Source: Sipunculus nudus (taxonomy: Eukaryota > Annelida > Sipuncula > Golfingiida > Sipunculidae). Taken from it: a DNA stretch of 64,000 bases. Made by a program: the position numbers and the translations under genes. Each line of letters starts with the position of its first letter. Within the stretch, counting starts at the first letter, position 1. Positions 11,257 to 23,226 of the stretch are shown here, one piece after another. The notes beneath the pieces were generated by a model that worked only from the letters and a program-made list of their open reading frames with translations, searched no databases and was not told the origin of the DNA. The DNA lies in contig CM049314.1 in NCBI GenBank assembly GCA_026874595.1, positions 35,569,229 to 35,633,228 of the forward strand. Reading direction: 5' to 3'.

Positions 11257-13040
11257 AATATAATTAATCTTTTTTCTTCATGTATCTCACCTCTTATTTT
11301 CCTTATCGGTTCTCAATAGGGGATAGCTAGACAGAATCAATAATAATGTTTAACCTAGAGATGTTTTTTAATAAATCGCCGATCACACAAGTCATCGATT
11401 TTACACAGACATATCAATTTAGATGGTAAACTTGTAAACATAGAAATAATACATTCACGAAAGGGACCTATGTGGGATTGAAATCACTCACTAAGGCGCA
11501 TCTGCTGTACTAGTAACAAACATTTGAAAATAACTCGGCATCACCTGCTATTAATCGATTATATGTGGCTTTGAAGTTGCTTTTTAAAACAGAAAAGTAT
11601 TATTTTTTTTACTACAGATTCACTACAAAAGAGGACCTTGAGTCCTAAAAGATAAACGTCTACCTAATTACACGCAAACAATTTATCAAAAATGTATTGT
11701 TGATGTACACCAGCTGTCAAACCCAAAAAGGACAGGACGGCTAATTTTTGGACGTTCATTTTTGTGTGTTCGGGTGTCAGAGAGACCGTGCAAAATGATC
11801 AAATCAATGCTTAGTATATACATGTATCAAGAAAACCGATTTTTTTTTCGCAAGAATATCACAACATTTGCTTAAATTATCAAAGACTATGATTGAATGA
11901 ATAAACACTGATTGATTTCAATTTATTAATATTTATAAGTATTTATTTTGTGAAACGACTCTGAACTATTTGTGGTAATCGTTAACACTAACCCCAAATT
12001 ATATTATTCAGTTATATTCATATGCTAAGGTAAAGATTTATAATATTTACAGGATACAAGAATAAATGTGATTTTTCAGCCAAGATTCTTGAATTTACCA
12101 ACTTTCTATGAGATATACTTTTATCATATTTCCTACTTTCTTTCAAAACGGTTTTCCTTTAATGTGGACATATTGCTTATGATTAATTGATCCTAAGCCT
12201 ATGATATGACATCATCGAGTGTTTTCTAAAAAACAGAATCTATAGAGAACCTTAGACATGGGGGTCCACCAAGAACAACAAGTATCCCCACTCAGTCCAT
12301 TGTGAAGAAACTTGGAGGAACATCTGAAGAGGTTTTTTAGATAAAAGCTTATAGTTTCCATAAGGGACCCCTCGAGAGGTTCCAAAAAAGAACCCCGTCT
12401 TTTAGAATCCAGTCGGAACATTAGTATGTTCTCAAATCAGTCTACTCTGGATAACTCTTTTGTAATTATAATTATTTCCATATTATTGTGAAACGTGATG
12501 TAATTTTAAGGTAATAATTGGCATACACCTATATTACTGAGTTCTCATATACTGAATTTCTTTTGCTGTGGACATTATAAAACCGATTACATATTTTGAA
12601 GCCAGAGGCAAGTAATGGGTTGACTGGCTCTCTGTCTCACAAATGCCAACGCCACCTGGGAGGGTTTGAGTAAACTATAAACTCTCCAAAATTGTCACAT
12701 TATTTCTTGATATTTGATAATTAAACCTATTGATATACACATTTTTGCCTATAAAAATATTAATATTTAATTTTCCATGTGTATGCAGAATATTATTTGA
12801 AACTTATCGGTCATTTTTCTAAAATGTGGAACTGTATTTTACCCCCTAGTTAAAATATCATATTAAAAACACCACAAGGGCTATATTTTACTTCAGATAC
12901 TGCACAAAGCAGCATATTGACCCGTTAATTTCATTATCTAACAAAGCATGCTTTGTTAATATACTTTGTAAAATATCTATACATATCTGTTGTGAAGAAA
13001 AAAACAGTCCTTTGGAACCTTATTTCATACATGACTAACC

Positions 13041-13221
13041 ATCCTGGGGCCCAGACAGCTTAGACAGCTCCGCCCGCGACCCGGGTTCGATTCCCGATGT
13101 GGCTATGAGGGTCGGTTGTAGTTGTCCGCCCAAGGTCGGTGGTTTTCTCTGGGTCCTCCGGTTTCCTCCACCCTTATCGACTACCGAGCGCCAACATCCC
13201 AGCCATGGAGAGGGCCTCGCA
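13041..13221 (+). mobile_element. tRNA-derived SINE-like element
   Basis: It contains a Pol III B-box (GGGTTCGATTCCC at about 13083-13095) preceded by a degenerate tRNA-like head. About 50 bases later comes the conserved-tail type segment GTGGTTTTCTCTGGGTCCTC and CGGTTTCCTCCACCC, which resembles the central domain shared by SINEs of marine invertebrates (recalled family knowledge, not searched). It is GC-rich against an AT-rich background. The two overlapping frames (13035-13347) are by-products of this element. Confidence 0.65.
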
Positions 13222-15752
13222 TTAGTTATTATAACTATTTTTACAATCCATATAAAATCAATAACGTTTAAAGTATCCGATAATGGCTTTTGCACACATG
13301 TAGTAACTATACAGTACATAGGATGGAGCTTTAATACGGGGGAATAAGGTTCTCAATGATAACGTTTCATATTCATTTATCAAAAATACATATAATTTTA
13401 AACGATGGCCCTGGCTATACATGGACTAGAACAGAATTGTCCCTTTTTCCTTTATAATTATCGGAGACTAAGCTCTGTTAAACTTACAGGTACATAATGC
13501 ACGAATATTTCAACTCTGCATATTATAACAGTGTGTTATGTTGTTATGTTCACTATTAAGTTTGTCGTATTGTCGTAGACGCAGTATAAGGGTGAGTCAT
13601 AATTGCCTTACCTTCCCGCTAAGGTCAGTAAACATGACACGACGCTTAGTCATCAGTCTGATGCTTTACTTGCTAAAAAGGAAACATCATATAAAAAAAT
13701 AATATGATGGGAGGAATATCTGGAACGCAAATGTCCATGGCGCTTGCAATGTTCACTGTACATGAGATTTTTGCATGCGAGAGGAACCTTAGTGGTACAC
13801 GTTTCTTTCGAACAGGGTTCATCTTATGCTTCTATTAATAAATTCAATTATTAGGTCTCATTAGTGTTCTTCCATCCGACTGAAGCCGTTTGATAAACAA
13901 ATCATTTTAACACATCATACTATGGATCGAATCCATACGCTTTTTAACCGGCATTGCTGGTAAGTATTGAACGTATTTTTTGTATGATTTAGGCCTGAAC
14001 AGTTCCAGTGGTGTCGGGTTAATGAATAACCAAATTCCTCCTACTTGTACTTGATAATATAGGTACTAGTTAAAAAAATATCACTGAATAGAAAACTGGG
14101 TAATCTAGGTAGGTGTTGCTATGTGTTTACTATAATTCAGCTCTCAGCTACCTGGGATCATAGGAATTGTTATATAAATCCTGAAACAACAGTTGTTTGT
14201 GTCCTCAATTATAACCATCATTACTATTTTTCCTAACGGTGCTAATTTAATTACTATACCCACCCAAAAAAAATCTAAAACATAAGACGTTCCAAAAACA
14301 AACTTGTTTTCTAGGTGAAAGAACAAAATGTAATATCTACAGCTTTTGGAATCCACTGTCTGCAGAGGGAAACAATTCAGGGACCCATAGATCCAAGATT
14401 TTTTAATAGTACATGCATTATTTTATGCCGGACCATAACAGAACGTTTTCGCCTAAAACGTGATATTAACCTGTTTTTCCCCCGCAGCTATTAGATCTTT
14501 TCCATAATCATCAATTGGATGACATTTGTATATTGTTAATTCTAACCCTCAGTCGAATATCTGGCAAATGACAGCGGAAGTTTTGTATATATAATTAAAA
14601 ATTAACTTCAATGATTTTGACATTCTTTTTTTTACATATTTTTAAATTCCTGTTGGTTAATACAGTGATACTACGAAATACTTAAGCAAAAAGAACACCC
14701 TTAAACGTTCATAAACTATTTACAGCTGTGTTTCTTGTACTTATATTCTTTTACATAGTTGCTTTCATATCGCACTCCGTACAAATTATACACAATAAAT
14801 ATAATTTTTCATTTTCTACCTTGGCCATGCGACCATTATTTTCTTTTCAACGCTTAGAGGGTTATTTAGTTTGTCTGTTCGCCACTTTATTTGAACACGC
14901 ATCAACGTGTTTGGCAGCGCAAACAAAATAACGATTAAATCGTGTTTTACACGTGTGATGCCGATTTCTTTTCCGACCGAGTGTGCCATTAACTGGTATT
15001 TTGACAATTTTAACATAGACCTTATCTGTATTTAATGGACTTGTTGAACCGCAACTAACATGTATTTGTGTAAACAACAACATGTGATTAGCATATAGTC
15101 TCCTGAATAATTTTTACCTGAAGGCTAGATACTCTCTTCTAAAGGTCATCATATATCATTTCCAAAATAAATAGGATATTTTAAGAAATCAAGTTATTTA
15201 TTCATTCATCACAGATGGCTATATGCAGAAAATGTTTTTCATATGTTTTTTGTCAGGTTGACGGTTAGATGATCAGACAATACACGTGATTCACCTGCGC
15301 TCAGCGAGGCATGTAGCCTTCCGCTTGCTTCCTCAGGCAAACACAGCTACCGACCCGTCTTGCAATAGATCATTCGTTTTTCAACCTATATTTACACTAC
15401 TTTTGCCTGCAGTTCACGTGATGATATAATAACAGTCTGTTATTAACAGTTTAATACTTCATTTTAATCAAGACTATTACGTGATGACTGTAATATATGT
15501 GTGTGTATTTGTTTTTTAATTTGCCCACAAATGAGCTAACGCTGCGTCACCGATGACCTTTGTCTTTGAAGTTTCCATTTGTTTTTCTTGACCATCGCAC
15601 CCAGCCAATCACCAGATACAGAGATCATATATAGTGATCATGTTACATGAACGGCGAACCCACCATTACATTTAACATAATATATAAAGGATGCTTTTAT
15701 ATATTAAATGGCTTTTTTCTCTATCAATTTGACGTTCTCGTGGCTGCTTTAG
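13222..15752. other. Intergenic, no supported gene
   Basis: No gene that I can support. A CCAAT motif (AGCCAATCACC near 15602) and TATA-like motifs (near 15628 and 15682) precede the exon candidate at 15753. Confidence 0.4.
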
Positions 15753-15949
15753 GTGAATCAGATAGTGACGACTGGGCAGGAATGCAGGTTGTTGTCAAAG
15801 TAACGGTTTGTACGTCTTCATCCAACAATACACCGCAGGATCATTATGGAGGTTTTCTTTTTGAAAAGAAAGTGGCTCAGCAGACATGGAAGGAATTCGG
15901 AACAATTGATGAGCAAGTGTTTGTAGCAGCATCTTCAGTCATATCATGA
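15753..15949 (+). CDS. Candidate terminal coding exon, unknown protein
   Basis: After a good pyrimidine-rich acceptor (…TTCTCGTGGCTGCTTTAG) there are 2 + 195 bases open to TGA at 15947-15949. The 64-aa end contains [14 protein letters not shown] and [18 protein letters not shown], with a composition that looks coding. The same frame can be read back to an ATG at 15647 as a 100-aa single-exon ORF, preceded by CCAAT and TATA-like motifs. I do not recognise the family and found no partner exon. A (TA)n tract begins 26 bases after the stop. Confidence 0.3.
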
Positions 15950-15972
15950 TAGCGAAAAGCAAAGATTTTGTT

Positions 15973-15974
<2 letters not shown>

Positions 15975-16041
<67 letters not shown>

Positions 16042-16044
16042 AAC

Positions 16045-16103
<59 letters not shown>
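15975..16103. repeat. Long (TA)n microsatellite
   Basis: About 129 bases of nearly pure TA with a few TAC and AAAC interruptions. All Tyr-Ile repeat frames over it are artefacts. Confidence 0.97.
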
Positions 16104-16107
<4 letters not shown>

Positions 16108-16959
16108 CGACGCCACTTATTTGCAAGTCGGTTAACAGAAAATGCCGCTTATTTGCAAAAAATTCTGAGAACCAAAACCATTTTCTATATGTTATCATTA
16201 AAAACGCGCCGCATAATCGGAAGCCTCATTATCGCAAACTTCCGATTGACGCAAGGAAAAATATGGGCAGGAAGGTAGAAAACTCACGTTAAATGCAAGT
16301 AATTTAATGAGTCGGTGAGTTGTGTTTGTGTTATCCCAATAACGATCATAGACCGGAACTTCAAAAGTAGCCGTTGTGATAACTGCAGGTGCACATGTGT
16401 ACAAAGGACCTTAATTTCCCTGTGCTCGGTGATGTAGTTAGATACGGTCACAGCACACATCTCTTTGAAGCGGGTTACAATGGTAGGTTAAAAATGCGTC
16501 ACGCATATTAAACACCTTGATCATAAGAGCAACTCCTAATTAGCTTGAGTTCAAACTTCGTATGCTGTCCCATGGTTTGTTCCTTTGATGATACTCATAA
16601 TAGAATTGTCAAAGGCTTTTATATAAACTGTAAACCCCTTATTTTCGTTATGTCTTGTTAAAACATCTCTTCTATAAAAGACCGGCAAATTTAAAAAAGT
16701 ATGCCGTGTCTCAGTCACAGATTTCTCGAATAATCGCTCAGAGGGAGACAAACATCCAAGAAAGTTTTCTAATACTGGTGTTTTTATACAGTACGATTAG
16801 TGTTACAAAACAAATGCTAAATTAATTAGATATTCGGCGGTCCTATCGATCTTTCGGCCTACCCTTACACATGGTAGACGGTGAACTTCGCCTAAAGGCA
16901 ACTTCGGTTAATTGCAACAAATTTGCTTAACAAAAGCCTCTTGCAATTAAACGGCTTCG

Positions 16960-16963
<4 letters not shown>

Positions 16964-17009
<46 letters not shown>
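16964..17009. repeat. (TA)n microsatellite
   Basis: Uninterrupted TA run. Confidence 0.95.
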
Positions 17010-17013
<4 letters not shown>

Positions 17014-17899
17014 ATTTTTTTTCTAGGCCCTTTGCAATGCACTGACGGCAAAGTGCTCGATGGTATAAACAGAGCGTATAAATATACATATCATGTGTAA
17101 GGAACCGAACGATTGTAAGCATCGTGTTGACAAATTAGTTTTGTACCGATGAACGGCACTCTTCAACACCGTTCATAGGCCTTAGCTCTTTCATCTGGTG
17201 GAAAATGCAATAATTGAAATATACATAAATGGCACTTTTCTTATTGCGTTTGAGGCATTATCATTTCTATAATTATAAAACTCAACATGAAATTAAATGC
17301 ACGTGGGTACTTTGTCAGGTGGGAATGACTTGCTACTGGCTAAATATATAGATTCATGTCTCTGTGCTTCCACAGTCCCTGTCGTCAAAAAAGGTGGGCG
17401 TATTGGTCGTTGTTCCTTTTACGGGTGCCAAACCCGGATGTTAAAGTACGAATCAATTCAGTACATCATATGATAAGGCTTTGCGTCACCTGTGGCACTT
17501 GCCATTAAACATGCACAAGAATATTGTACAAGGATCAGGGGGCGCTCCGGCTCTGAAAGATATAATCAGCTCACGCTTTGTAAAATTATTTCTAACCATG
17601 CACAAAGCTGTAAGTGCCTTTTCAATTTTTTGATAAAAAGAGCTCATACTACCGCAATTAGTATTCTAGAAAGGAAATTTACGGTATATAGAAAGTCAGA
17701 TGTGCGTAAAAGGTGTAAAGCATAATATAAGAAATATTAAAGTGTCATCCGATGATGGTTAAAAAAAATCCATAAACACAGATTTATTTTTAAAGCTGAT
17801 TTTATACAAAGATGGAATATGTACCTCATATTTGACCTACGATGGATTAAAATGCTTATTGATTTATTATCGACTGACTTTGTAATAAGTATAGACTGA

Positions 17900-17903
<4 letters not shown>

Positions 17904-17936
<33 letters not shown>
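17904..17936. repeat. (TA)n microsatellite, flank of SINE-like element
   Basis: Uninterrupted TA run about 40 bases beyond the 3' end of the minus-strand tRNA-like element at 17977-18185. Confidence 0.93.
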
Positions 17937-17940
<4 letters not shown>

Positions 17941-17976
17941 GGACGTATGAAAAGCCATGCTGGCTCATTGTATATA

Positions 17977-18185
17977 AATGAAAATGGTACACACGGAAAA
18001 GTCGGCTCACTGCCGATGGGAATCGAACCCACGATCTTTCGATTTCTGGTCGGACGCCTTAACCACTTGGCTTCACCAGATCCCCCACCCCTCTGGGTAT
18101 TTTCACATTGACCTCACAGTCTCACCTACTACATGGGTCGGCACGGCGACTTTGCATGCACCAGGGAGAACTGATCGCCTTATAT
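17977..18185 (-). mobile_element. tRNA-Ser-like SINE element, copy 1
   Basis: On the minus strand a tRNA-like body carries an A-box (AAGCCAAGTGGTTAAGGCG), a CCAGAAATCG anticodon-loop-like segment (AGA anticodon position, as in tRNA-Ser) and a B-box (GTGGGTTCGATTCCCA). Upstream of the tRNA part is a ~57-bp block (18115-18171) that recurs at 59663-59720 in the second copy. The end CATCGGCAGTGAGCCGAC also recurs twice near 59.85 and 60.07 kb. A (TA)n tract lies on each side. The pairing of a conserved block before a tRNA-like unit is unlike an ordinary tRNA gene. Confidence 0.65.
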
Positions 18186-18195
18186 GGTGTGTGGC

Positions 18196-18241
18196 ATATA
18201 TATCTATATATATATAATGTATATATATATATATATATATT
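18196..18241. repeat. (TA)n microsatellite, other flank of SINE-like element
   Basis: Interrupted TA run directly next to the 5' block of the minus-strand element. Confidence 0.93.
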
Positions 18242-18344
18242 AAACACAGTGATGTATTTGTTGCAAATGGATAAGTAACATTTAGTCGTATTCGATGGAT
18301 ATAATCAGAAACTCTGAAATATATATGGGATTTGATTTTTTCAG

Positions 18345-18467
18345 AGATTTAAGCTTTCGGACTTGCACCAAATCTGTTTGGAACATGGACAGTACATCAG
18401 AAGACGGACCATACTGGAGACGACAAGTTGTGTGATTGGAAGTCTGTCTCGTCGGTGGGTAAAGAAG
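18345..18467 (+). CDS. Candidate internal exon (41 codons, phase 0-0)
   Basis: Acceptor GATTTTTTCAG, 123 open bases, donor AAG|GTAACT. The encoded peptide is basic and has two Cys (DLHQICLEHGQYIRRR… and TTSCVIGSLSRRW). Unrecognised. A phase-0 terminal exon candidate lies on the same strand at 20123-20296 and could in principle join it; both then lie beside or inside the minus-strand gene at 18910-21768. Confidence 0.2.
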
Positions 18468-18709
18468 GTAACTCCTCGGATAGGAAGGTGTCATATTAAC
18501 ATATTCCGAAAGAGCGCCATAACAAAAACCCCAGTAAAATGTAGTTACGGTTTTATAGGTACAAGAAGTGGTCACCTCAAATATTGAAAAGAAGAAGCTC
18601 TTTCAGTTGAGGAATGTTGAAATAGAAGAATATAACGTATAGAGACTGTTTTTCGAATAACACATCGGTACGAATAACATTACTTTTGATATAAAGTGAA
18701 AATATTGAC

Positions 18710-18715
18710 TTTATT
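18710..18715 (-). terminator. AATAAA polyadenylation signal of the minus-strand gene at 18910-21768
   Basis: On the minus strand GGCAATAAAGTC lies about 195 bases after the stop codon of the last exon. One ATTTA pentamer lies between them. Confidence 0.5.
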
Positions 18716-18909
18716 GCCTTTGATCCTTAAGTTTCCCACGTGAATAATAGACGACAAAAATATGCTGCATGTTCTGTTGATTTAAAACCATCGAATAAAG
18801 GCATCAAGCACAATAGTAATAGTAAATTCTTACACGCTTGATTATCATGACAAATATGATTACATATTCCTGTATATACATTCAACAGAAGTAGTCACAC
18901 TATTCTAAT

Positions 18910-21145
18910 TCACAGTGTCCTTATGTTTGCACGGATAACCTGGAGCAGCCGCCTGACAAACAAAACGTAATTCGTTACGCGTTCTGTAACTGAGGTACTT
19001 GCGACTGCATCCAAGGGGAATGGGGAATGAAGCTCGCCAAACAGGATATCTGTCGTGAAACACTGCAAATAAACAAATAAACATATACTTTGTGGAAAAT
19101 ACCAGTGCGCCACCTTTAAAATATAAGAAAAAGTATGATTTGTCTTTATTCCTCACCGTTGATATGATTTCCTGATTTATAGTACAATAATGTAAGCCTT
19201 AAATAGCAGTGATTGTATCAGCTTTGCTGAAGCGTTTTGTGTTTATTACAGGTTTAAATTAAACTTTGAAATTAAATATGAAGATACATTACATATTTTT
19301 ATCTCTGTGCCGATAAATAATATACACCTCTTTTGTACATATCGAATTGCAGGTTAAATAAATATCGATATCCCAAGGTAAATGACAAGTACAATTTACC
19401 TTCAGACGTTCGTGATCAAGATCCATGTTTTGCAGTCTATGATCAATGTTATAATACATGTTGTAAAAGTCCTTATCAGGGTCATCATTGCTTTCTTCTG
19501 GATACCAGCAAATGTCAGACATGGACTGACTGTAGGTCTTCATTCTACTGAGGGTGTTTCGTGCTTTCTGGAAACGTAATTATCCAAAGTCATAACGATG
19601 AAATAATGAAAATTTATTTAATAATAAATGTAATAAAATTAAGAATCTTTGATTACTTTATATATTATCAAACAAAAACTATTGAAGGTTAGCACCCCGA
19701 ATAATAAAGGTATTTAGGGTTGTAACCATATTTAAACATGATTCCGACTGGTATTCCGTGTCTGCTACAATTATGACTTTTTGATCAAATATCTTAATTT
19801 ATTTTAAATGAGTTATAATCTAAATAAATCAAATCATGGCAGAAGATCTATATTCTATATTTAAAAGATGTAAAGCAGATACTACACTTTTAGAATATGT
19901 ACAAGTAAATGGTTCACAAGGAAGTTGAAAATATACTACTTATAATATACATGCTGGCGAGACTGTTTTGAGAGTTTAAATGCAGAGGTATAATTTATTT
20001 TGAATACAAATGAGAACTGACAGGATTTTTGCTAGTTTTTCTATCTTGCATATCAGAACATCAGTTCGCAAATAATAATTCCTTGATCTGTTTAGTATTT
20101 AAATCCAACAATATAATGCCAGCGAACTTTTCCCGAATTATCCTCTTATGCACGGTCTGTTGATAGAGGAAATGGCAAACTTCTGTCAATTAATGTGCAA
20201 GTTGCTGCTTCCGGGATAAAGGCTGTTCTACACGTTTCCCACAATATTCAGGGAACTTTAGGATTATATGCTCGCTGGTTTGAATGTATCAAGTAATACA
20301 AGATTTATCTTTACATCTTCAAAGGGCTGTAATTTTGACATTTAGACAGTTCCTTTAGGCAGCTTCTTCTGTGCAAATATAAACTCTTGCTTAAACGTAC
20401 ATGTATCAGTTATTAGACATGCTTCACTCAGAACATTTTTGTTACTATACCCTTAAAAGTAATGACATTACGATGATGTTAACTATACTCACTTGTAAGG
20501 TAAACGTGTCTTGGTCAATGATCACAGTTGAATTTGTGTTTATCTTGTCAGCAGTGCATGCATTAGTTCTCTCCAGAATATTAGAGTATTTATAGCACTA
20601 AGTGAAAATAAGAATATGACATATGTAATATATACATGAAGATAAAATTTAAGAAAAATTTTCAACCAAAACCATTGAAATGAGATTCAAGAATATTCAC
20701 AAGTAACCATTTTAATAATATTTGACTGAGTTTAACATTATTTTCTTTTATTGAAATATTCATCTGTTTTTCCGTTAAACTGACTTTCTGAATGTTTGTA
20801 TGTATAAATCTCAAGGTACTCTGATAAACTTTCGATCGTGAAACGCGTTTGAAACATAGGTGTGACTCTGTGCTTAACCGTTTGAGCTTGAATCACGGCT
20901 TTTAAGAATAGATAATACTCACGAAGTCCTGTAAAAGCCTTTCAATTTTATCTGTGAGGTCAAGGCAGAGTTAAGGATGTTCGGCATCCCGTCCTTGTAT
21001 TGCTGCTGCATTGTTCCAGTCAGTGAAGCAAACAGAAGCTATGGTTAATGTGACTGTAAAAGCAGAAATGATTGGTATTAGAATGTATGACCCATGGGAT
21101 TGTCCCTATCTGTCTCATTCTGTATCTCTTTCTCATTATATCTCC

Positions 21146-21219
<74 letters not shown>

Positions 21220-21768
21220 TACCGTGGAAGTGTAAAGTCATCCACTTTTCAAAACTTTCCAGCAAGTTCCAGTCGATTTCCCGAGTGCCTGATTCTCTTA
21301 GGCAAATAATCAATTGGCTTAACATTCGCGAATATCATGAAAAATAGTTTATTTACCTGACCGATTCAAATGCAAACAATTATAAAATAACACTCTAAAA
21401 ATATTCTTGAATTAAAAGTGTATTTGACAGCTTCATTAAAAGTAATAAATATAAATGAAAGTATTACTAAAAGACACTTCTACTCCTATTTAAGCATATC
21501 TTTATCATGCATTTCATTTTACCAAATATATGATTATGATTATTCTTTACCAACCATTTCAGTTCATTCATACAAACATATCAGTAACCTTCCAAAAACT
21601 CTTTATAAAAAGATATGAGCAAATGGTTTAGTCATATGACGGAGTTATATATTGTGAAAATGTATATATATATTTATATATATATTTCATATTATAAAGA
21701 TTAATGACACGAATATATGTATATAAAATGAAAAATATGAGCTTACCTCTAACGCTGGAAACGTTCAT
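18910..21768 (-). CDS. Five-exon gene for a small secreted four-helix (cytokine-like) protein; in-frame stop in exon 2
   Basis: Spliced model on the minus strand: exon 1 21768-21747 (22 nt), exon 2 21053-20923 (131 nt), exon 3 20597-20493 (105 nt), exon 4 19567-19400 (168 nt), exon 5 19062-18910 (153 nt with TGA). Every junction is GT-AG, with donors GTAAGC, GTGAGT, GTGAGT and GTAAAT and good pyrimidine tracts; phases are 1,0,0,0. Total 193 codons. N-terminus MNVSSVRVTLTIASVCFTDW looks like a signal peptide, with likely cleavage after AAA25. Predicted helices: A about 36-60 (DKIERLLQDF), B 87-110, C 127-142, D 165-192 (YVLFVRRLLQVIRANI). Cys 37, 52, 64, 106 and 143; one N-glycosylation site (NST). 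Length, exon sizes and phases match class-I helical cytokines. Codon 35 is TAA (20973-20971). A second acceptor inside exon 2 (at 20951) would skip it but lose the signal peptide. An alternative first exon ending at 21223 has the same phase. No sequence-level family match was recognised. Confidence covers a real exon set, less so the cytokine call. Confidence 0.55.
20123..20296 (+). CDS. Candidate terminal exon on the opposite strand (weak)
   Basis: An AG at 20121-20122 is followed by 57 open codons and a TAA. The peptide includes NGKLLSINVQVAASGIKAVL and GLYARWFECIK. The pyrimidine tract is poor. It lies in intron 3 of the minus-strand gene. May be chance. Confidence 0.18.
   Translation, partial: RTFPELSSYARSVDRGNGKLLSINVQVAASGIKAVLHVSHNIQGTLGLYARWFECIK
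21149..21219. repeat. (TA)n(TG)n microsatellite
   Basis: Long TA run followed by TG repeats, in intron 1 of the gene at 18910-21768. Confidence 0.95.
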
Positions 21769-21849
21769 TTTGCCATCAACGATACAACCTTTCTATTTAC
21801 AAATTACTGTTGGGTTGTGTTTAATAAGCTCAACCGGAAAAATAAACAT

Positions 21850-23160
21850 ATTTATGGGTTAAAAACAGAAAATGAAATTTAATGGTAAATTTAACTCAAC
21901 TGTATTGATTGTTGGGATGGTGACGATTTATGTACACTGATTTTTTCTATTTCTGTCATGACCGGAAGAAAATTTCATTGTTATCAGTTGAAGATAACGC
22001 TTAAGTGTAGATGACAACAGATGAATATCATTTTTTATGGTTTTTTGGAAAGGTTTCTCCATTATTGACGAAACCAACAAAATATTACATCGCACTTGAT
22101 TAATTTAAAATTCATTTATTCTTAGGAATAAATACATCCCTATAAATATCTTGTTTCGGCAAACCCTTTTTAATTGTACTAAAACTTATTTCCTTGTTTA
22201 GGTAAGAGGATAAATCAAAGTTTGTTCGAATATCTTATTTATGAAATTATGAAATGTGAGACTATATATATTAGTCACAAATGCAGATCATAATTTTTTG
22301 CAGATACAATTCGAACAATTTACCACCACCCTAACCGAGGGAGAGTGTGTTGACATGTGTCCGTGTGCGTTACTAGTATCTCTCAGACCCCTTGATATCA
22401 GAATATGAACACATGCTAAAACCGAAATGTGAACATTTAAAGATTACCTTTGTACCGATAAATTAGGAGTTATTCTGTTTTTGGGTAATTTCGGTCGTTT
22501 ATATTTGAACTTGTCACTGGTTATGATAACCTGACACATATCATATTCATTTTTCTGTACATATACAAGCATTGTGACATGTATAACAGCCGTTATCTCT
22601 TTGAAAAGGAGATCAAGGTGATCATCCTGCGACATGGCTGTAATTCATTATTTTACATCAGTTGGAATTATACGGCAGTTTCACATATCCGTGACCATAC
22701 CACTTTATATCAAAATGACGCGAACCCATCTCGCTCATAAGCCAGCCTAGTGGGATAGGGCATCATACCCCTTCCCCCCCCCCCCGTGGAACCTCCTTGG
22801 CTACGTCCCTGCGCCGACTAACGTGTCACAGGTATGATACCTGGGATGCGCCAGTTATCTTATCGATTGAAACGCCGAGCAGACGCTTGATATTGGTCCA
22901 AAGGTCGGCGTTGTCCCGGACAACGGAGGTCTGCCTTCAACGGTGACATCACGGTCCCAGTGGTCGATGTCTGCTTCGGCGGACAACACCGGGCATAGTA
23001 TAGATTCACTTTGTACGGGTGGAAGCGTAAGCTTATATTTTAAATTAGCGTGTTGCTCCTTGTGTGTTGATAGATTCCTTGAATAACTTTAAAACAAGGG
23101 AATTAAATTTCTTGAATAACTTTAAAACAATGGAATTACATTTCTAACACCAATGACGTG
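21850..23160. other. Intergenic, no supported gene
   Basis: A GC-richer patch with a C13 run lies at about 22740-23000 and may be a mobile-element remnant, but no structure was recognised. Confidence 0.35.
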
Positions 23161-23168
23161 GACATCAA

Positions 23169-23175
23169 TTTATAT

Positions 23176-23209
<34 letters not shown>

Positions 23210-23226
23210 TTATATTAATATATATG
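23169..23226. repeat. Imperfect (TA)n microsatellite
   Basis: TA runs broken by AAA and TTT steps. Confidence 0.9.

Noticed and set aside
13035-13347. Two overlapping 80-95 aa frames
   Set aside because: Both lie across the tRNA-derived SINE.
15877-16278. Frames coding Tyr-Ile repeats over (TA)n (also at 16892, 21020, 34707, 36763, 43868, 56803, 59912)
   Set aside because: They are translations of dinucleotide repeats, open in both strands by composition.
18000-18075. A functional tRNA-Ser gene
   Set aside because: The body does not fold cleanly as an acceptor stem, and it is part of a longer repeated unit with a second copy.
18345-18600. IL-17-like cystine-knot fragment
   Set aside because: Cys/Trp spacing in the readable frames does not fit the IL-17 pattern, and the frame changes within the stretch.
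22444-22635. 63-aa minus-strand frame with an acceptor before its ATG and a GTAATC donor-like end
   Set aside because: Protein unrecognised, phase does not fit the gene at 18910-21768, and no partner exon was found.
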